A stretch of DNA of 64,000 nucleotides from Falsiroseomonas sp051433165 (GCF_051433165.1 NZ_JBHMFS010000001.1:62001-126000); one strand, 5' to 3'; positions 37,096 to 45,803 are shown, numbered from the stretch's first letter. The notes: a model not told the origin generated them from the sequence alone. Program-made: numbers and translations.

Positions 37096-38408
37096 CGGAA
37101 ACGGTCAACCTGTCCCCCCGCGAAATCGTCAGCGAGCTGGACCGCCACATCGTCGGCCAGAACGACGCCAAGCGCGCCGTGGCCATCGCACTCCGCAATC
37201 GTTGGCGGCGGCAACAACTTCCGCCGGGGCTGCGGGAAGAAGTAGTGCCGAAGAACATCCTGATGATCGGCCCGACCGGCTGCGGCAAGACCGAAATCGC
37301 CCGCCGCCTGGCCCGCCTCGCCAACGCCCCCTTCCTGAAGGTGGAGGCCACGAAGTTCACCGAGGTCGGCTATGTCGGCCGCGACGTCGAAAGCATCATC
37401 CGCGATCTGATCGAGGTTTCGATCACCCAGACCCGCGACCAGTCCCGCAAGGCCGTTCAGGCCAAGGCGGAGCTGAATGCGGAGGAACGGCTGGTGACGG
37501 CGCTGGTGGGTGAGGGCGCCGCCGGCGAAACCCGCCAGAAATTCCGCCGCATGCTGCGCGAAGGCGCCCTGGAGACGCGGGAAATCGAGGTGCAGGTGGC
37601 CGAGCAGGCCGCGCCCATCGGCATGATGGACATGCCCGGCATGCCGCCGCAGATGGGCAACATGCAGGAGATGCTTGGCAAGATGTTCGGCGGCCGCACC
37701 AAGCCGCGCAAGATGCAGGTGGCCGAGGCGCGCCAGCATCTGGTGAAGGACGAGGCCGACAAGCTGCTGGACCAGGAGGCGCTGAACCGCGAGGCGATCT
37801 CCAACGCCGAGAACAACGGCATCGTCTTCATCGACGAGATCGACAAGGTCTGTGCCCGCACCGGCGAGGGCGGCGTGCGCGGCGGCGATGTGTCCCGTGA
37901 AGGCGTGCAGCGGGACCTGCTGCCGCTGATCGAGGGCACCACCGTCACCACCAAGCATGGCCCGGTGAAGACGGACCACATCCTGTTCATCACCTCCGGC
38001 GCCTTCCATCAGGCGAAGCCCAGCGACCTGCTGCCCGAATTGCAGGGCCGCCTGCCGATCCGCGTCGAGCTTTCGGCCCTGACCCGGGACGATTTCCGCC
38101 GCATCCTGACGGAGCCGGAGCACTCGCTGGTGAAGCAGTACATCGCGCTGCTGGGGACGGAGGGCGTGACGCTCGACATCACCGAGGGCGCGACGGATGC
38201 GATTGCCGATCTGGCCGCCGAGATCAACGCGACGGTCGAGAATATCGGGGCGCGGCGGCTGGCGACGGTGATGGAGCGGCTGCTGGACGAAATCTCCTTC
38301 ACCGCCTCGGATCGGGGTGGGGAGAGCATTTCGGTGGATGCGGACCTCGTGCGGACCCGCGTGGCGCCGCTGGCGGGGAATGCGGATCTGTCGAGGTTCA
38401 TCCTGTAG
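37092..38408 (+). CDS. hslU: ATP-dependent protease ATPase subunit HslU
   Basis: 438-aa AAA+ unfoldase. SPREIVSELDRHIVGQNDAK begins it; Walker A is IGPTGCGKTEIARR, Walker B is GIVFIDEIDKVC, and GYVGRDVESIIRDL is the pore-loop block. The I-domain and the C-terminal ENIGARRLATVMERLL/LSRFIL tail that activates HslV are intact. The GTG start overlaps the hslV stop (GTGA), giving balanced synthesis. Confidence 0.97.
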   Translation: MTETVNLSPREIVSELDRHIVGQNDAKRAVAIALRNRWRRQQLPPGLREEVVPKNILMIGPTGCGKTEIARRLARLANAPFLKVEATKFTEVGYVGRDVESIIRDLIEVSITQTRDQSRKAVQAKAELNAEERLVTALVGEGAAGETRQKFRRMLREGALETREIEVQVAEQAAPIGMMDMPGMPPQMGNMQEMLGKMFGGRTKPRKMQVAEARQHLVKDEADKLLDQEALNREAISNAENNGIVFIDEIDKVCARTGEGGVRGGDVSREGVQRDLLPLIEGTTVTTKHGPVKTDHILFITSGAFHQAKPSDLLPELQGRLPIRVELSALTRDDFRRILTEPEHSLVKQYIALLGTEGVTLDITEGATDAIADLAAEINATVENIGARRLATVMERLLDEISFTASDRGGESISVDADLVRTRVAPLAGNADLSRFIL

Positions 38409-38415
38409 CCACGGA

Positions 38416-38459
38416 CGTGGACACGCGGTGGGTGTTCTGTTATAACCACCGTATCCACG
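38416..38459 (+). promoter_or_regulatory. Promoter/operator candidate of the AbrB-Doc module
   Basis: Imperfect inverted repeat with arms 38416-38431 and 38446-38459 (GTGGACACGCGGTGG against CCACCGTATCCAC). In its centre the perfect palindrome GTTATAAC (38439-38446) contains a TATAAC -10-like hexamer. It lies 11 bases before the antitoxin ATG, where antitoxin autorepression would act. Confidence 0.5.
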
Positions 38460-38470
38460 GAGGATATGAC

Positions 38471-38695
38471 ATGGCCACCCTGAAGCTGCGCGCCGTTGGC
38501 AATTCTGTCGGTCTGGTCCTGCCGAAGGATATCCTGGCGCGGATGAACCTGGCCGAGGGCGACACCGTTCAGGTGGTGGAAAGTGGCGACGGCCTGCTGC
38601 TGACCACGATGCCGCAGGAGACCGAGGCGCAGCTCGAACTCGGCCGCGAGCTGATGCGGAAGTATCGCGAGACCTTCGCGGCGCTGGCCAAGTGA
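38471..38695 (+). CDS. AbrB/MazE-type antitoxin
   Basis: 74-aa protein with a SpoVT/AbrB swapped-hairpin DNA-binding domain: LKLRAVGNSVGLVLPKDIL and NLAEGDTVQVVESGDGLLL. The C-terminal helix (EAQLELGRELMRKYRETFAAL) is the likely toxin-binding part. A strong GGAGGA ribosome site precedes the ATG. It overlaps the toxin start by GTGA. Confidence 0.88.
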   Translation: MATLKLRAVGNSVGLVLPKDILARMNLAEGDTVQVVESGDGLLLTTMPQETEAQLELGRELMRKYRETFAALAK

Positions 38696-39084
38696 CGGAG
38701 CCGCGCTGGCTGGACAAGCCGGCGCTGCTCTACCTGCACAGGGAAGGGCTGCGACAATTCGGCGGGGCCGAAGGGCTGCGCGATGAGGGGCTGCTGGACA
38801 GCGCCCTCGCCCGCCCCGTCAACCGCTTCGCCTATGACGGCGAGTACGACCTGTGCGTGCTCGCCGCCGCCTATGCCCATGGCATCGTGCGCAACCACCC
38901 TTTCATGGATGGCAACAAGCGCGCAGCGCTGGCAGCGGCGGGTGTGTTCCTCATGGCGAATGGGCTTGATCTTGTCGCCCCGCCGCCGATGGTCACGGTG
39001 GCGGTGCTGGACCTCGCGGCCGATGACATGTCCGAGGGCGATTTCGCAATCTGGCTGCGCGCCCATACCGAACTGCGCCCCTGA
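38692..39084 (+). CDS. Doc-type (Fic fold) death-on-curing toxin
   Basis: 130-aa Fic-family protein with the short Doc architecture. Its motif is HPFMDGNKR at residues 69-77 (canonical H-x-F-x-D/E-x-N-K-R), preceded by YDLCVLAAAYAHGIVRN. Doc proteins phosphorylate EF-Tu using this loop, whereas full Fic proteins AMPylate. GTG start coupled to the antitoxin. An AbrB-like antitoxin with a Doc toxin is a known combination. Confidence 0.9.
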   Translation: MTEPRWLDKPALLYLHREGLRQFGGAEGLRDEGLLDSALARPVNRFAYDGEYDLCVLAAAYAHGIVRNHPFMDGNKRAALAAAGVFLMANGLDLVAPPPMVTVAVLDLAADDMSEGDFAIWLRAHTELRP

Positions 39085-39102
39085 CACCCCATATCCGTTT
39101 CC

Positions 39103-39924
39103 ATGTCCATCACCCTCGCTCCCCCGCCCCCCGACATCCTGCCCGGCGAAGCCCGCGCCGAACTGGCGCGCGCCGTGGCGCAGCTTGAGGATGTCTCACT
39201 CGCCGCCCGCTTCGCCGCCACCATCGGCATGCCGATCGAGGCGCTGAAGAACCGGCTGCCGAGCAGTGCACAGGTGTTGCTGGATGGCGCGGTGAAGCGC
39301 GCCCTGGCCAGCGCCATGCAGGCGGCGTTGCGGGCGCAGCCCTCGGCCAACCCCACGCCGCTGCCGGCCGCCTGGTTCCATCGCGGCCTGGCGGCGGCCG
39401 CCGGCGCGGCGGGCGGTGCCTTCGGGCTGCCCGGCACGCTGGTGGAACTGCCGGTTTCCACCACCCTGCTGCTGCGCCAGATCGCCGCGGTGGCCGAAGC
39501 GAATGGGGAAACGCTGGGGGATCCGCTGATCGCAGCCGAATGCCTGAAGGTCTTCGCCCTCGGCGGCCGGGACAAGCAGGATGATGCGGCCGAATCCGGC
39601 TATTTCGCCGTGCGCCTGGCGCTGGCGGAGGCGTTGAAGGGCGCGGTGGGCAAGGGCCTGGCCGGTGTCATGCTGCCGGGCTTCCTCGGCAGCATCGCGG
39701 CGCGCTTCGGCGGGCCGGTGGCGCTCAAGCTCTCGGCCCAGGCCGCGCCGGTGATCGGCGCGGCGGCGGGCGCGGCGGTGAACCTCGCCTTCCTGGAGCA
39801 TTTCCGCGGTATCGCGGAGGGCCATTTCACCGTCCGCCGGCTGGAACGCCTGCACGGCCCGGTGGCGGTAAGGGCCGCCTATCAGGAACTGGCGACGCAG
39901 CGCGACGCCCGCTTCATGGCCTGA
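39103..39924 (+). CDS. EcsC-family protein
   Basis: 273-aa protein rich in Ala/Gly/Leu. The central segment AAAAGAAGGAFGLPGTLVEL and STTLLLRQIAAVAEANGETL, plus CLKVFALGGRDKQDDAAESG, follow the EcsC family pattern, and VIGAAAGAAVNLAFLEHFR lies near the end. The hydrophobic stretches suggest membrane association. The role of EcsC proteins outside the Bacillus Ecs transporter is unknown. It begins 18 bases after the toxin gene and might share its transcript. Confidence 0.78.
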   Translation: MSITLAPPPPDILPGEARAELARAVAQLEDVSLAARFAATIGMPIEALKNRLPSSAQVLLDGAVKRALASAMQAALRAQPSANPTPLPAAWFHRGLAAAAGAAGGAFGLPGTLVELPVSTTLLLRQIAAVAEANGETLGDPLIAAECLKVFALGGRDKQDDAAESGYFAVRLALAEALKGAVGKGLAGVMLPGFLGSIAARFGGPVALKLSAQAAPVIGAAAGAAVNLAFLEHFRGIAEGHFTVRRLERLHGPVAVRAAYQELATQRDARFMA

Positions 39925-39942
39925 TGCCGGACCGGCGTGCCG

Positions 39943-40275
39943 TCAGACCGCTTGCAGCATGGCCTCGATACGCTGCGCATCGTCGCGCGGCACGCTGAGG
40001 CGCAGCTCGGCACCGGTCAGCTCCGTCGCGCTGCGATCCAGTGGCACGCTGCGGACCAGCTCCTCCAGCGCCAGCTTGGCGGATTCATGGTCCTTGAAGT
40101 GCCGCGACACGGTCACCGCATCGGGAACATGCTTCGAGGGATGATCCCCTCCGGCCGGCACGGCGCGCGGACCCTGCGTCGCGGTGTCGGAGAGCGCATC
40201 GCTGGCCGGGAAGCTGTCCATCACGCCGCGCTCGTGGTCGTTGGTGGGCTTCTGACCGCTGCCGTGGTTTTGCAT
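39943..40275 (-). CDS. Small hypothetical protein with MDSFPASD motif (110 aa)
   Basis: Hydrophilic N-terminus (QNHGSGQKPTNDHERGVMDSFPASD, shown in part) followed by a small alpha/beta domain (VTVSRHFKDHESAKLALEEL and AELRLSVPRDDAQRIEAML). The DSFPASD stretch recurs in short stress-related proteins of proteobacteria; the C-terminal part could be a ferredoxin-like fold. A GGGGAG ribosome site supports the ATG at 40275. Function unknown. Confidence 0.65.
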   Translation of the reverse strand: MQNHGSGQKPTNDHERGVMDSFPASDALSDTATQGPRAVPAGGDHPSKHVPDAVTVSRHFKDHESAKLALEELVRSVPLDRSATELTGAELRLSVPRDDAQRIEAMLQAV

Positions 40276-40333
40276 GAAAATGGCTCCCCTCTGTGAGCCG
40301 TCGTAACGCTCCCCGTTGCGCGCGGTTGCAGTC

Positions 40334-41386
40334 CTACAGCCGCGCCTCCCGCCACAGGCCCAGCTTCTGCTGCGCGGCGGCGTCGGAGTAGCCGAACAGC
40401 ACCAACTCGGTCTCGGCGGCCAGGGTCAGCGCGGCCCAGGACGGCACCACCAGCAGGTCGCGCGGCGCCAGGGGGAAGTTTCGGCCGGCGACGGTCGCAA
40501 TGCCCGTGCCTTCCACCACCACCAGCACCATCGCATCCGTCGCGTGGCGGGGGCGGGCGGTGAAGCCGGCGGGCAGCAGGCGGACATGGGCGGCGATGGT
40601 GGGCATGACGGGGCCGCCATCGGCCGGGTTCACGAATTCCAGCGCATGGCCCAGATGCGGGTCCGGCTCCCCGGCGCGGGTCATGGCGGCCAGGCTGTCG
40701 CGCCATTCGGTGTAGGGGTAGTGGAACAGCGGCAGCGCCTTCGGCCGCCTTGCGCCGAGCGTGCTGCCATAGGGGCGAAGATTACGGCCATAGCGCGCGG
40801 CGGTGTCGCCGGGCGGCGCGGTCTCCGGATGGGCCATGGCGCCATCTGGCAGGCGCTCCGCGAAGCTCGCGGCAAAGTGGCGCACGGTGGGGATATCCAG
40901 CCCATCCAGCCAGATCATCGGCGCGGCGCTGGCATTGCCGTGGTCATGCCATTGCCAGTTCGGCGTCAGCACCAGGTCGAAGGGCCGCATCACCGCCTTT
41001 TCGCCATCCAGCGCGGTAAAGGCGCCATCGCCCTCCATCACGAAGCGCAGCGCGCATTGCGTGTGGCGATGGCAGGGCGCGACCTCTCCGGGCAGGATCA
41101 ACTGCAACCCGGCATAGAGGCTGGTGGTGACGGAGGAGGTGCCGGGCAAGCCGGGATTTTCTAGGATCAGCACGCGGCGTTCGGCCTGTTCCGCGGTGAT
41201 CAGGTCGCCGGCGCGCAGCAGATGGGCGCGCGCCGTATCGTAGTGCCAGAGATGCGGCTGGACGGGGGAGATGGGCGTCGGCGTCACCAGCGCGTGCAGC
41301 ACTTCCCAGAGCGGGAACAGGTGCTGCGGCGCCATTTCGGCATAGAGCGACTGCAACAGGGCCTTCGGGTCGTTGTTGCCATCCAT
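40334..41386 (-). CDS. Gentisate 1,2-dioxygenase-like bicupin
   Basis: 350-aa bicupin. The first cupin has PCHRHTQCALRFVMEGDGAF and WQWHDHGNASAAP, providing the Fe(II)-binding His residues as in gentisate and salicylate 1,2-dioxygenases; the second cupin spans about residues 250-345. Length and start (MDGNNDPKALLQSLYAEM) fit the family. It would open the ring of gentisate or a related hydroxybenzoate to maleylpyruvate, but no isomerase or hydrolase adjoins it. It follows trpA by 19 bases on the same strand. Confidence 0.87.
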   Translation of the reverse strand: MDGNNDPKALLQSLYAEMAPQHLFPLWEVLHALVTPTPISPVQPHLWHYDTARAHLLRAGDLITAEQAERRVLILENPGLPGTSSVTTSLYAGLQLILPGEVAPCHRHTQCALRFVMEGDGAFTALDGEKAVMRPFDLVLTPNWQWHDHGNASAAPMIWLDGLDIPTVRHFAASFAERLPDGAMAHPETAPPGDTAARYGRNLRPYGSTLGARRPKALPLFHYPYTEWRDSLAAMTRAGEPDPHLGHALEFVNPADGGPVMPTIAAHVRLLPAGFTARPRHATDAMVLVVVEGTGIATVAGRNFPLAPRDLLVVPSWAALTLAAETELVLFGYSDAAAQQKLGLWREARL

Positions 41387-41405
41387 CGCCTTTCCCCCGG
41401 GGGTG

Positions 41406-42224
41406 CTACCCCTTGCGAACAGCCTCCGCCAATTCCCGCACCCGGTCCAGCACCGCCGGCACCGTCGCGGCCGTGGCGCGGCCCTCGGCATCAAGGCTGG
41501 CGACCAGGCCCTCGATCAGGGCGGAAGCCACCACCGCGCCATCGGCAATGCGGGACGCCTCGCCCGCCTGCTGAGGAGACCGCACGCCGAAGCCGATGGC
41601 GATCGGCAGGTCGGTGTATTTGCGGATGCGCGGAATGGCGGCGGCCAGGTCATCCGCGCTGGCGCTGCGCGTGCCGGTGATGCCGGTGATCGCCACGTAG
41701 TAGACGAAGCCGGTGGTGGCGGAGAGCACCTTCGGCAGCCGGTCCTCCCCGGTGGTCGGCGCCACCAGCCGGATCAGGTCGAGGCCATTGGCGGTGGCAT
41801 CCGGCGCAATCTCATCCGCCTCCTCGGGCGGCACGTCCACCACGATCAGCCCATCGACGCCGGCCTTGGCTGCATCGACGCAGAACTTGGCGATGCCGTA
41901 GGACAGGATCGGGTTGAAATAGCCCATCAGGATGACCGGCGTCTCCGCATCCGACTCGCGAAAATCCGCCACCATGCCGAGCGTGCCGGCCAGCGTCGCG
42001 CCGGCCTTCAGCCCGCGCTGGCCGGCCTTCTGCACGGTCGGGCCATCCGCCATCGGGTCGGTGAAGGGCACGCCGATCTCGATCAGGTCGGCGCCGGCCG
42101 CGGGCATGCCGCGCAGGATCGCCATGGCGGTCTCGCGGTCCGGATCGAACGCCTCCAGGAACGGGATGAGCGCGCCGCGGCCTTGCGCCTTCAGCGCCGC
42201 AAACTTGGTAGCAATCCGCGACAT
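41406..42224 (-). CDS. trpA: Tryptophan synthase alpha chain TrpA
   Basis: 272-aa TIM barrel that cleaves indole-3-glycerol phosphate. GADLIEIGVPFTDPMADGPTV contains catalytic Glu and Asp; VILMGYFNPILSYG, DGLIVVDVPPEEADE and YYVAITGITGTR are canonical. The start ATG at 42224 is one base after the trpB stop. A longer frame to 42278 is not conserved. Confidence 0.97.
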   Translation of the reverse strand: MSRIATKFAALKAQGRGALIPFLEAFDPDRETAMAILRGMPAAGADLIEIGVPFTDPMADGPTVQKAGQRGLKAGATLAGTLGMVADFRESDAETPVILMGYFNPILSYGIAKFCVDAAKAGVDGLIVVDVPPEEADEIAPDATANGLDLIRLVAPTTGEDRLPKVLSATTGFVYYVAITGITGTRSASADDLAAAIPRIRKYTDLPIAIGFGVRSPQQAGEASRIADGAVVASALIEGLVASLDAEGRATAATVPAVLDRVRELAEAVRKG

Positions 42225-42225
42225 G

Positions 42226-43491
42226 TCAGATGTTCTCGCCCAGGTGCTTGGCGACGGTGAAGATGTCCTTGTCACCACGGCCGCACAGATTCATCAGGAT
42301 GATTTTGTCCGCCGGCATTTTCGGCGCCATCTTCATCACCTCGGCGAGCGCATGCGCCGGCTCCAGCGCTGGGATGATGCCTTCCAGCCGCGAGCAGAGC
42401 TGGAAGGCTTCCAGCGCCTCATCATCCGTCACGCCGGAATACTGCACGCGGCCGAGCTCATGCAGCCAGGAATGCTCCGGCCCGACGCCCGGATAATCGA
42501 GGCCGGCGGAGATCGAATGCGCCTCCGTGATCTGGCCGTCGCCATCCTGCAGCAGGTAGGTCCGGTTGCCATGCAGCACGCCCGGGCGGCCGCGCGACAG
42601 CGCCGCGGCATGTTCACCGGAATCGAGGCCCCGCCCGGCCGCTTCCACGCCGACCATCGCCACAGCGGCATCGTCCAGGAACGGGTAGAACAGCCCCATG
42701 GCGTTGGAGCCACCGCCGACCGCGGCCACCAGCACATCCGGCAGCCGCCCCTCGGCCTCCGCCATCTGGGCCTTCGCTTCGATGCCGATCACGGATTGGA
42801 AGTCGCGCACCATGGCGGGGTAAGGGTGCGGGCCGGCCACGGTGCCGATGCAGTAATAGGTGTCGCTGACATTCGCGACCCAGTCCCGCAGGCCTTCGTT
42901 CATCGCATCCTTCAGCGTCGCGGCGCCGGAGGTCACGGGCACCACCTCCGCACCCAGCAGCTTCATGCGGAACACGTTGGGCTGCTGCCGCTCCACATCG
43001 GTCGCGCCCATATAGACCACGCAGGGCAGGTCCATCAGCGCGCAGGCGGTGGCCGTCGCCACGCCATGCTGGCCAGCGCCGGTCTCCGCGATGATGCGGG
43101 TCTTGCCCATCTTTTTCGCCAGCAGGATCTGGCCGAGCACGGCGTTGATCTTGTGCGCGCCGGTGTGGTTCAGCTCATCCCGCTTGAAATAGACCTTGGC
43201 GCCCATGCCAGGTGCGGCGTTCTTCCGCAGATGCGTGGTGAAGCGTTCGGCGAACCACAGCGGGCTGGGGCGGCCCACGTAATCCTTCAGCAGCCGGCGC
43301 CATTCATCCTGGAAGACCTTGTCCGTCTTGCTGGCCTCATAGGCGGCCTCGACTTCCAGGATCAGCGGCATCAGCGTCTCGGCGACGAAGCGGCCGCCGA
43401 AGGTGCCGAAGCGGCCGCGGGCGTCGGGGCCCTGGCGGAAGGAATTGGGGGGCGGCTGCTGGTTCACGGGGCGATGTCCTGGAATTGGCAT
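42226..43491 (-). CDS. trpB: Tryptophan synthase beta chain TrpB
   Basis: 421-aa PLP enzyme joining indole and serine. GRFGTFGGRFVAETLMPL begins the domain; the PLP lysine is in HTGAHKINAVLGQ; AETGAGQHGVATATAC, VGGGSNAMGLFYPFLDD and SAGLDYPGVGPEHSWL are all present. TrpB1-type. trpF lies about 650 bases upstream, with an acetyltransferase gene in between. Confidence 0.97.
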   Translation of the reverse strand: MPIPGHRPVNQQPPPNSFRQGPDARGRFGTFGGRFVAETLMPLILEVEAAYEASKTDKVFQDEWRRLLKDYVGRPSPLWFAERFTTHLRKNAAPGMGAKVYFKRDELNHTGAHKINAVLGQILLAKKMGKTRIIAETGAGQHGVATATACALMDLPCVVYMGATDVERQQPNVFRMKLLGAEVVPVTSGAATLKDAMNEGLRDWVANVSDTYYCIGTVAGPHPYPAMVRDFQSVIGIEAKAQMAEAEGRLPDVLVAAVGGGSNAMGLFYPFLDDAAVAMVGVEAAGRGLDSGEHAAALSRGRPGVLHGNRTYLLQDGDGQITEAHSISAGLDYPGVGPEHSWLHELGRVQYSGVTDDEALEAFQLCSRLEGIIPALEPAHALAEVMKMAPKMPADKIILMNLCGRGDKDIFTVAKHLGENI

Positions 43492-43538
43492 GGTCTTGGC
43501 CCGGCGGGGAAGGGCCGACAGGGTCTAGCGCAGTCGCC

Positions 43539-44141
43539 TCAACTGGTCACGCGGCGCAGGTCTGACCAGACCCAGGCTGTCTCGGCCACCGCGATCTCGC
43601 CATGCCAGCCAACCTGGCTGGTGCCCGGCACGGCGCCGGTGGCGGCGTAGAAGCCACGCGCGCGTGCATTCGCATCCAGCGCCCAGGCCGCGCCGGAGCC
43701 ATGCCCCGCCGCCAGCAGCACCCGCGCGCCCGCCGCCAGCAGCGCCCGCCCCAGCCCGCGCCCCTGCGCCGCGCGCAGCAGATACAGGCCGGAAACCTCG
43801 CCGGAGGCGCCCAGCGCCGCATCCCGCGCCGGGCAGACCGAGACGAAACCAAGAATCGCGCCCGCTTCCTCCGCCACCAGCGTGCCGTCTTGCAGCCGAG
43901 GTGCCGCCAGGTTGCGCGCCCAGGCGGCGCGGCGGCGGGTGGGGTCCGTCATCTCGGCCAGCAGGGCATCGGGCACCAGGCCGGGATAGGTCTCGGTCCA
44001 GGATTGCGCGTGCATGTCGCCCATGGCGGGTGCATCGGCCAGGGTGGCGGCTCTGATTTTGCCGCCTCCGGCGGCGGGTCTGATTTTGCCGCCTCCGGCG
44101 GCGGGTCTGATTTTGCCGCCTCCGGCGGTGGGCCGGATCAC
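43539..44141 (-). CDS. GNAT-family acetyltransferase with repeat-derived N-terminus
   Basis: 200-aa product. Residues about 30-195 are a GNAT domain: RAATLADAPAMGDMHAQSW, GFVSVCPARDAALG, SGLYLLRAAQGRGLGRALLAAG (acetyl-CoA loop QGRGLG) and ALDANARARGFYAATGAV. The first 29 residues are three copies of GGGKIRPAA-like sequence from a 27-base DNA repeat, not part of the fold. The ATG overlaps the trpF stop (ATGA). Substrate unknown; it interrupts the trpF-trpB neighbourhood. Confidence 0.85.
   Translation of the reverse strand: MIRPTAGGGKIRPAAGGGKIRPAAGGGKIRAATLADAPAMGDMHAQSWTETYPGLVPDALLAEMTDPTRRRAAWARNLAAPRLQDGTLVAEEAGAILGFVSVCPARDAALGASGEVSGLYLLRAAQGRGLGRALLAAGARVLLAAGHGSGAAWALDANARARGFYAATGAVPGTSQVGWHGEIAVAETAWVWSDLRRVTS
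44052..44132 (-). repeat. Three 27-base tandem repeats at the GNAT gene start
   Basis: Copies 44052-44078, 44079-44105 and 44106-44132 are identical except for one base in the third. Each contains the palindrome GCCGCCTCCGGCGGC next to TTTT and encodes a nine-residue unit in frame. The array sits directly behind the coupled trpF/GNAT junction. Confidence 0.92.
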
Positions 44142-44773
44142 GCCGCCTTCGCGGCAGCCACAAAAGCCGCGATGCGCGCCGGGTCCTTCACCCCGCGCGA
44201 GGCCTCGACGCCGGAGGAGACATCAACCCCCGGCGCGCCGCTGGCCGCGACGGCCTGCGCCACATTGCCGGGCGTCAGCCCACCCGCCAGCAGCCAGGGT
44301 CGCGGGATGATCCGGCCGGCGGTCAGCGTCCAGTCGAAGGGCGCCGCATTGCCGCCGGGCAGCGCCGCGCCGGGCGGCGCCTTGGCATCCAGCAGGAAAT
44401 AATCCACCGCAGGCGCATAGGCCGCCACCGCATCCAGATCCGCGGCATTGGCGATGCCCAGCGCCTTCATCACCGGCCGCCCGAATTTTCCGCGGATTTC
44501 GGCACAGCGCGCCGAGGTTTCCTCGCCGTGAAGCTGGATCATGTCGAGGTGCAGCGCCGCCAGCACGCTCTCCAGCAGCGCATCCGTTGGGTCCACGAAC
44601 AGCCCGACCCGCTGCGGCCCGCCCGGCACCGCGGCCGAAACCGCGGCCGCCTGCGCCGGTGTCAGCGCGCGGGGAGAGGGCGGGAAGAACACCAGCCCGC
44701 ACATCTCCGCCCCAGCGGCACGCGCCGCTTCCAGCCCCGCCGCATCGCTGATGCCGCAGATCTTGACCTGCAT
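44138..44773 (-). CDS. trpF: Phosphoribosylanthranilate isomerase TrpF
   Basis: 211-aa TIM barrel: QVKICGISDAAGLEAAR holds the catalytic Cys, GLVFFPPSPRALTPAQA and VGLFVDPTDALLESVL follow, and DVSSGVEASRGVKDPARI is the C-terminal phosphate loop. Third step of tryptophan synthesis. Coupled to pyrF by a one-base TGATG overlap and to the GNAT gene by ATGA. Confidence 0.95.
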   Translation of the reverse strand: MQVKICGISDAAGLEAARAAGAEMCGLVFFPPSPRALTPAQAAAVSAAVPGGPQRVGLFVDPTDALLESVLAALHLDMIQLHGEETSARCAEIRGKFGRPVMKALGIANAADLDAVAAYAPAVDYFLLDAKAPPGAALPGGNAAPFDWTLTAGRIIPRPWLLAGGLTPGNVAQAVAASGAPGVDVSSGVEASRGVKDPARIAAFVAAAKAA

Positions 44774-45468
44774 CAGCCCAGCGCCTGCGCGATGGCCTGC
44801 GCCGCCGCGGCGGGATCAGCCGCCTGGGTGATCGGACGGCCGACCACGATCCAGTCCGCGCCATCCCGCGCCACCTGTTCCGGCGTGGCGGTGCGGGCCT
44901 GGTCATCCGCCGCGCTGCCGGCGGGGCGCACGCCAGGCACCACCAGAACCGGCAATTCGCCCAACGCATCGCGGATCGGCCGCACTTCCCGCGGCGAGCA
45001 GACCAGCCCATCGGCGCCCGCCGCCATGGCCAGCCGCGCCAGCCGCAGCACCTGCTGCACCGGGCCGCCCGCGACCCCGGTGGCGGACAGCGCCGCGGCA
45101 TCCAGGCTGGTCAGCACCGTCACGGCCAGGATGCGCGGCCGCGCCGCCCCGCCCGCATCCTCCGCCGCCTTGCGCGCCGCTGCCACCATCGCCGCCCCGC
45201 CGGCCGCATGCACCGTGATCCAGGCCGGGCCAAGCGGCGCCAGGGACCGAATGGCACCGGCCACCGTGTTGGGAATGTCGTGCAGCTTCACATCGAGGAA
45301 GACCGGCCGATGCGCCGCAATCCGCCGCACCGCCGCGCCACCCTCCGACGAGAACAATTCCAGCCCCACCTTCAGCAGCCCGGCATGCGGCGCCACGGCG
45401 CCGGCCCAGGCTTCGGCCATGGCGAGATCCGGCGCATCCAGCGCCACGCACAGCCCACAGCGACGCAT
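44773..45468 (-). CDS. pyrF: Orotidine 5'-phosphate decarboxylase PyrF
   Basis: 231-aa barrel making UMP. The catalytic tetrad motif is PVFLDVKLHDIPNTVAGA; GLCVALDAPDLAMAEAW and LVVPGVRPAG are the substrate and phosphate regions. It lies between the LapA-like and trpF genes, an order common in alphaproteobacteria. Confidence 0.96.
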   Translation of the reverse strand: MRRCGLCVALDAPDLAMAEAWAGAVAPHAGLLKVGLELFSSEGGAAVRRIAAHRPVFLDVKLHDIPNTVAGAIRSLAPLGPAWITVHAAGGAAMVAAARKAAEDAGGAARPRILAVTVLTSLDAAALSATGVAGGPVQQVLRLARLAMAAGADGLVCSPREVRPIRDALGELPVLVVPGVRPAGSAADDQARTATPEQVARDGADWIVVGRPITQAADPAAAAQAIAQALG

Positions 45469-45470
45469 GG

Positions 45471-45803
45471 TCAGCGGGAAGCCGGCAGCGTGATCTGCAT
45501 CCGCGCCGGCGCGCCTTCATGCCGCGCCTGGAGTTCGCGCGCCTTCAACGCGGCAAGTTCCGCCTCCAGCAGCTTGGCCGCCTGCGTCACCTCCCGCGCG
45601 CGGCGGCGGGCGGGCAGGGCGGCGGCCCAGGCGATGATGGCGCCGAGCACGAAGCCGAAGCCGGACAGCACCAGCACCGCCACGCCGAGCGGCGCCGCCC
45701 AGGCCAGGTCCAGGGGCCACAGCCGCAGCTGCACCTCCTGCATGTTGGACAGCGCGAACAGCGCGAGGAGGATGAGCAGCGGCAGGAACAACAGCCAGCG
45801 CAT
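45471..45803 (-). CDS. LapA/DUF1049-domain membrane protein
   Basis: 110-aa inner-membrane protein with two helices: MRWLLFLPLLILLALFALSN and LGVAVLVLSGFGFVLGAIIAW, separated by QEVQLRLWPLD, then a basic coiled coil (ARRRAREVTQAAKLLEAEL). This is the lipopolysaccharide assembly protein A (YciS) pattern. The ATG at 45803 has GAGG six bases upstream and is preferred over one at 45827. Confidence 0.85.
   Translation of the reverse strand: MRWLLFLPLLILLALFALSNMQEVQLRLWPLDLAWAAPLGVAVLVLSGFGFVLGAIIAWAAALPARRRAREVTQAAKLLEAELAALKARELQARHEGAPARMQITLPASR

Noticed and set aside
44052..44132. CRISPR-like array
   Set aside because: Three directly adjacent 27-base units without spacers, in a coding region; a plain tandem repeat. 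No other CRISPR-like array was seen in the window.
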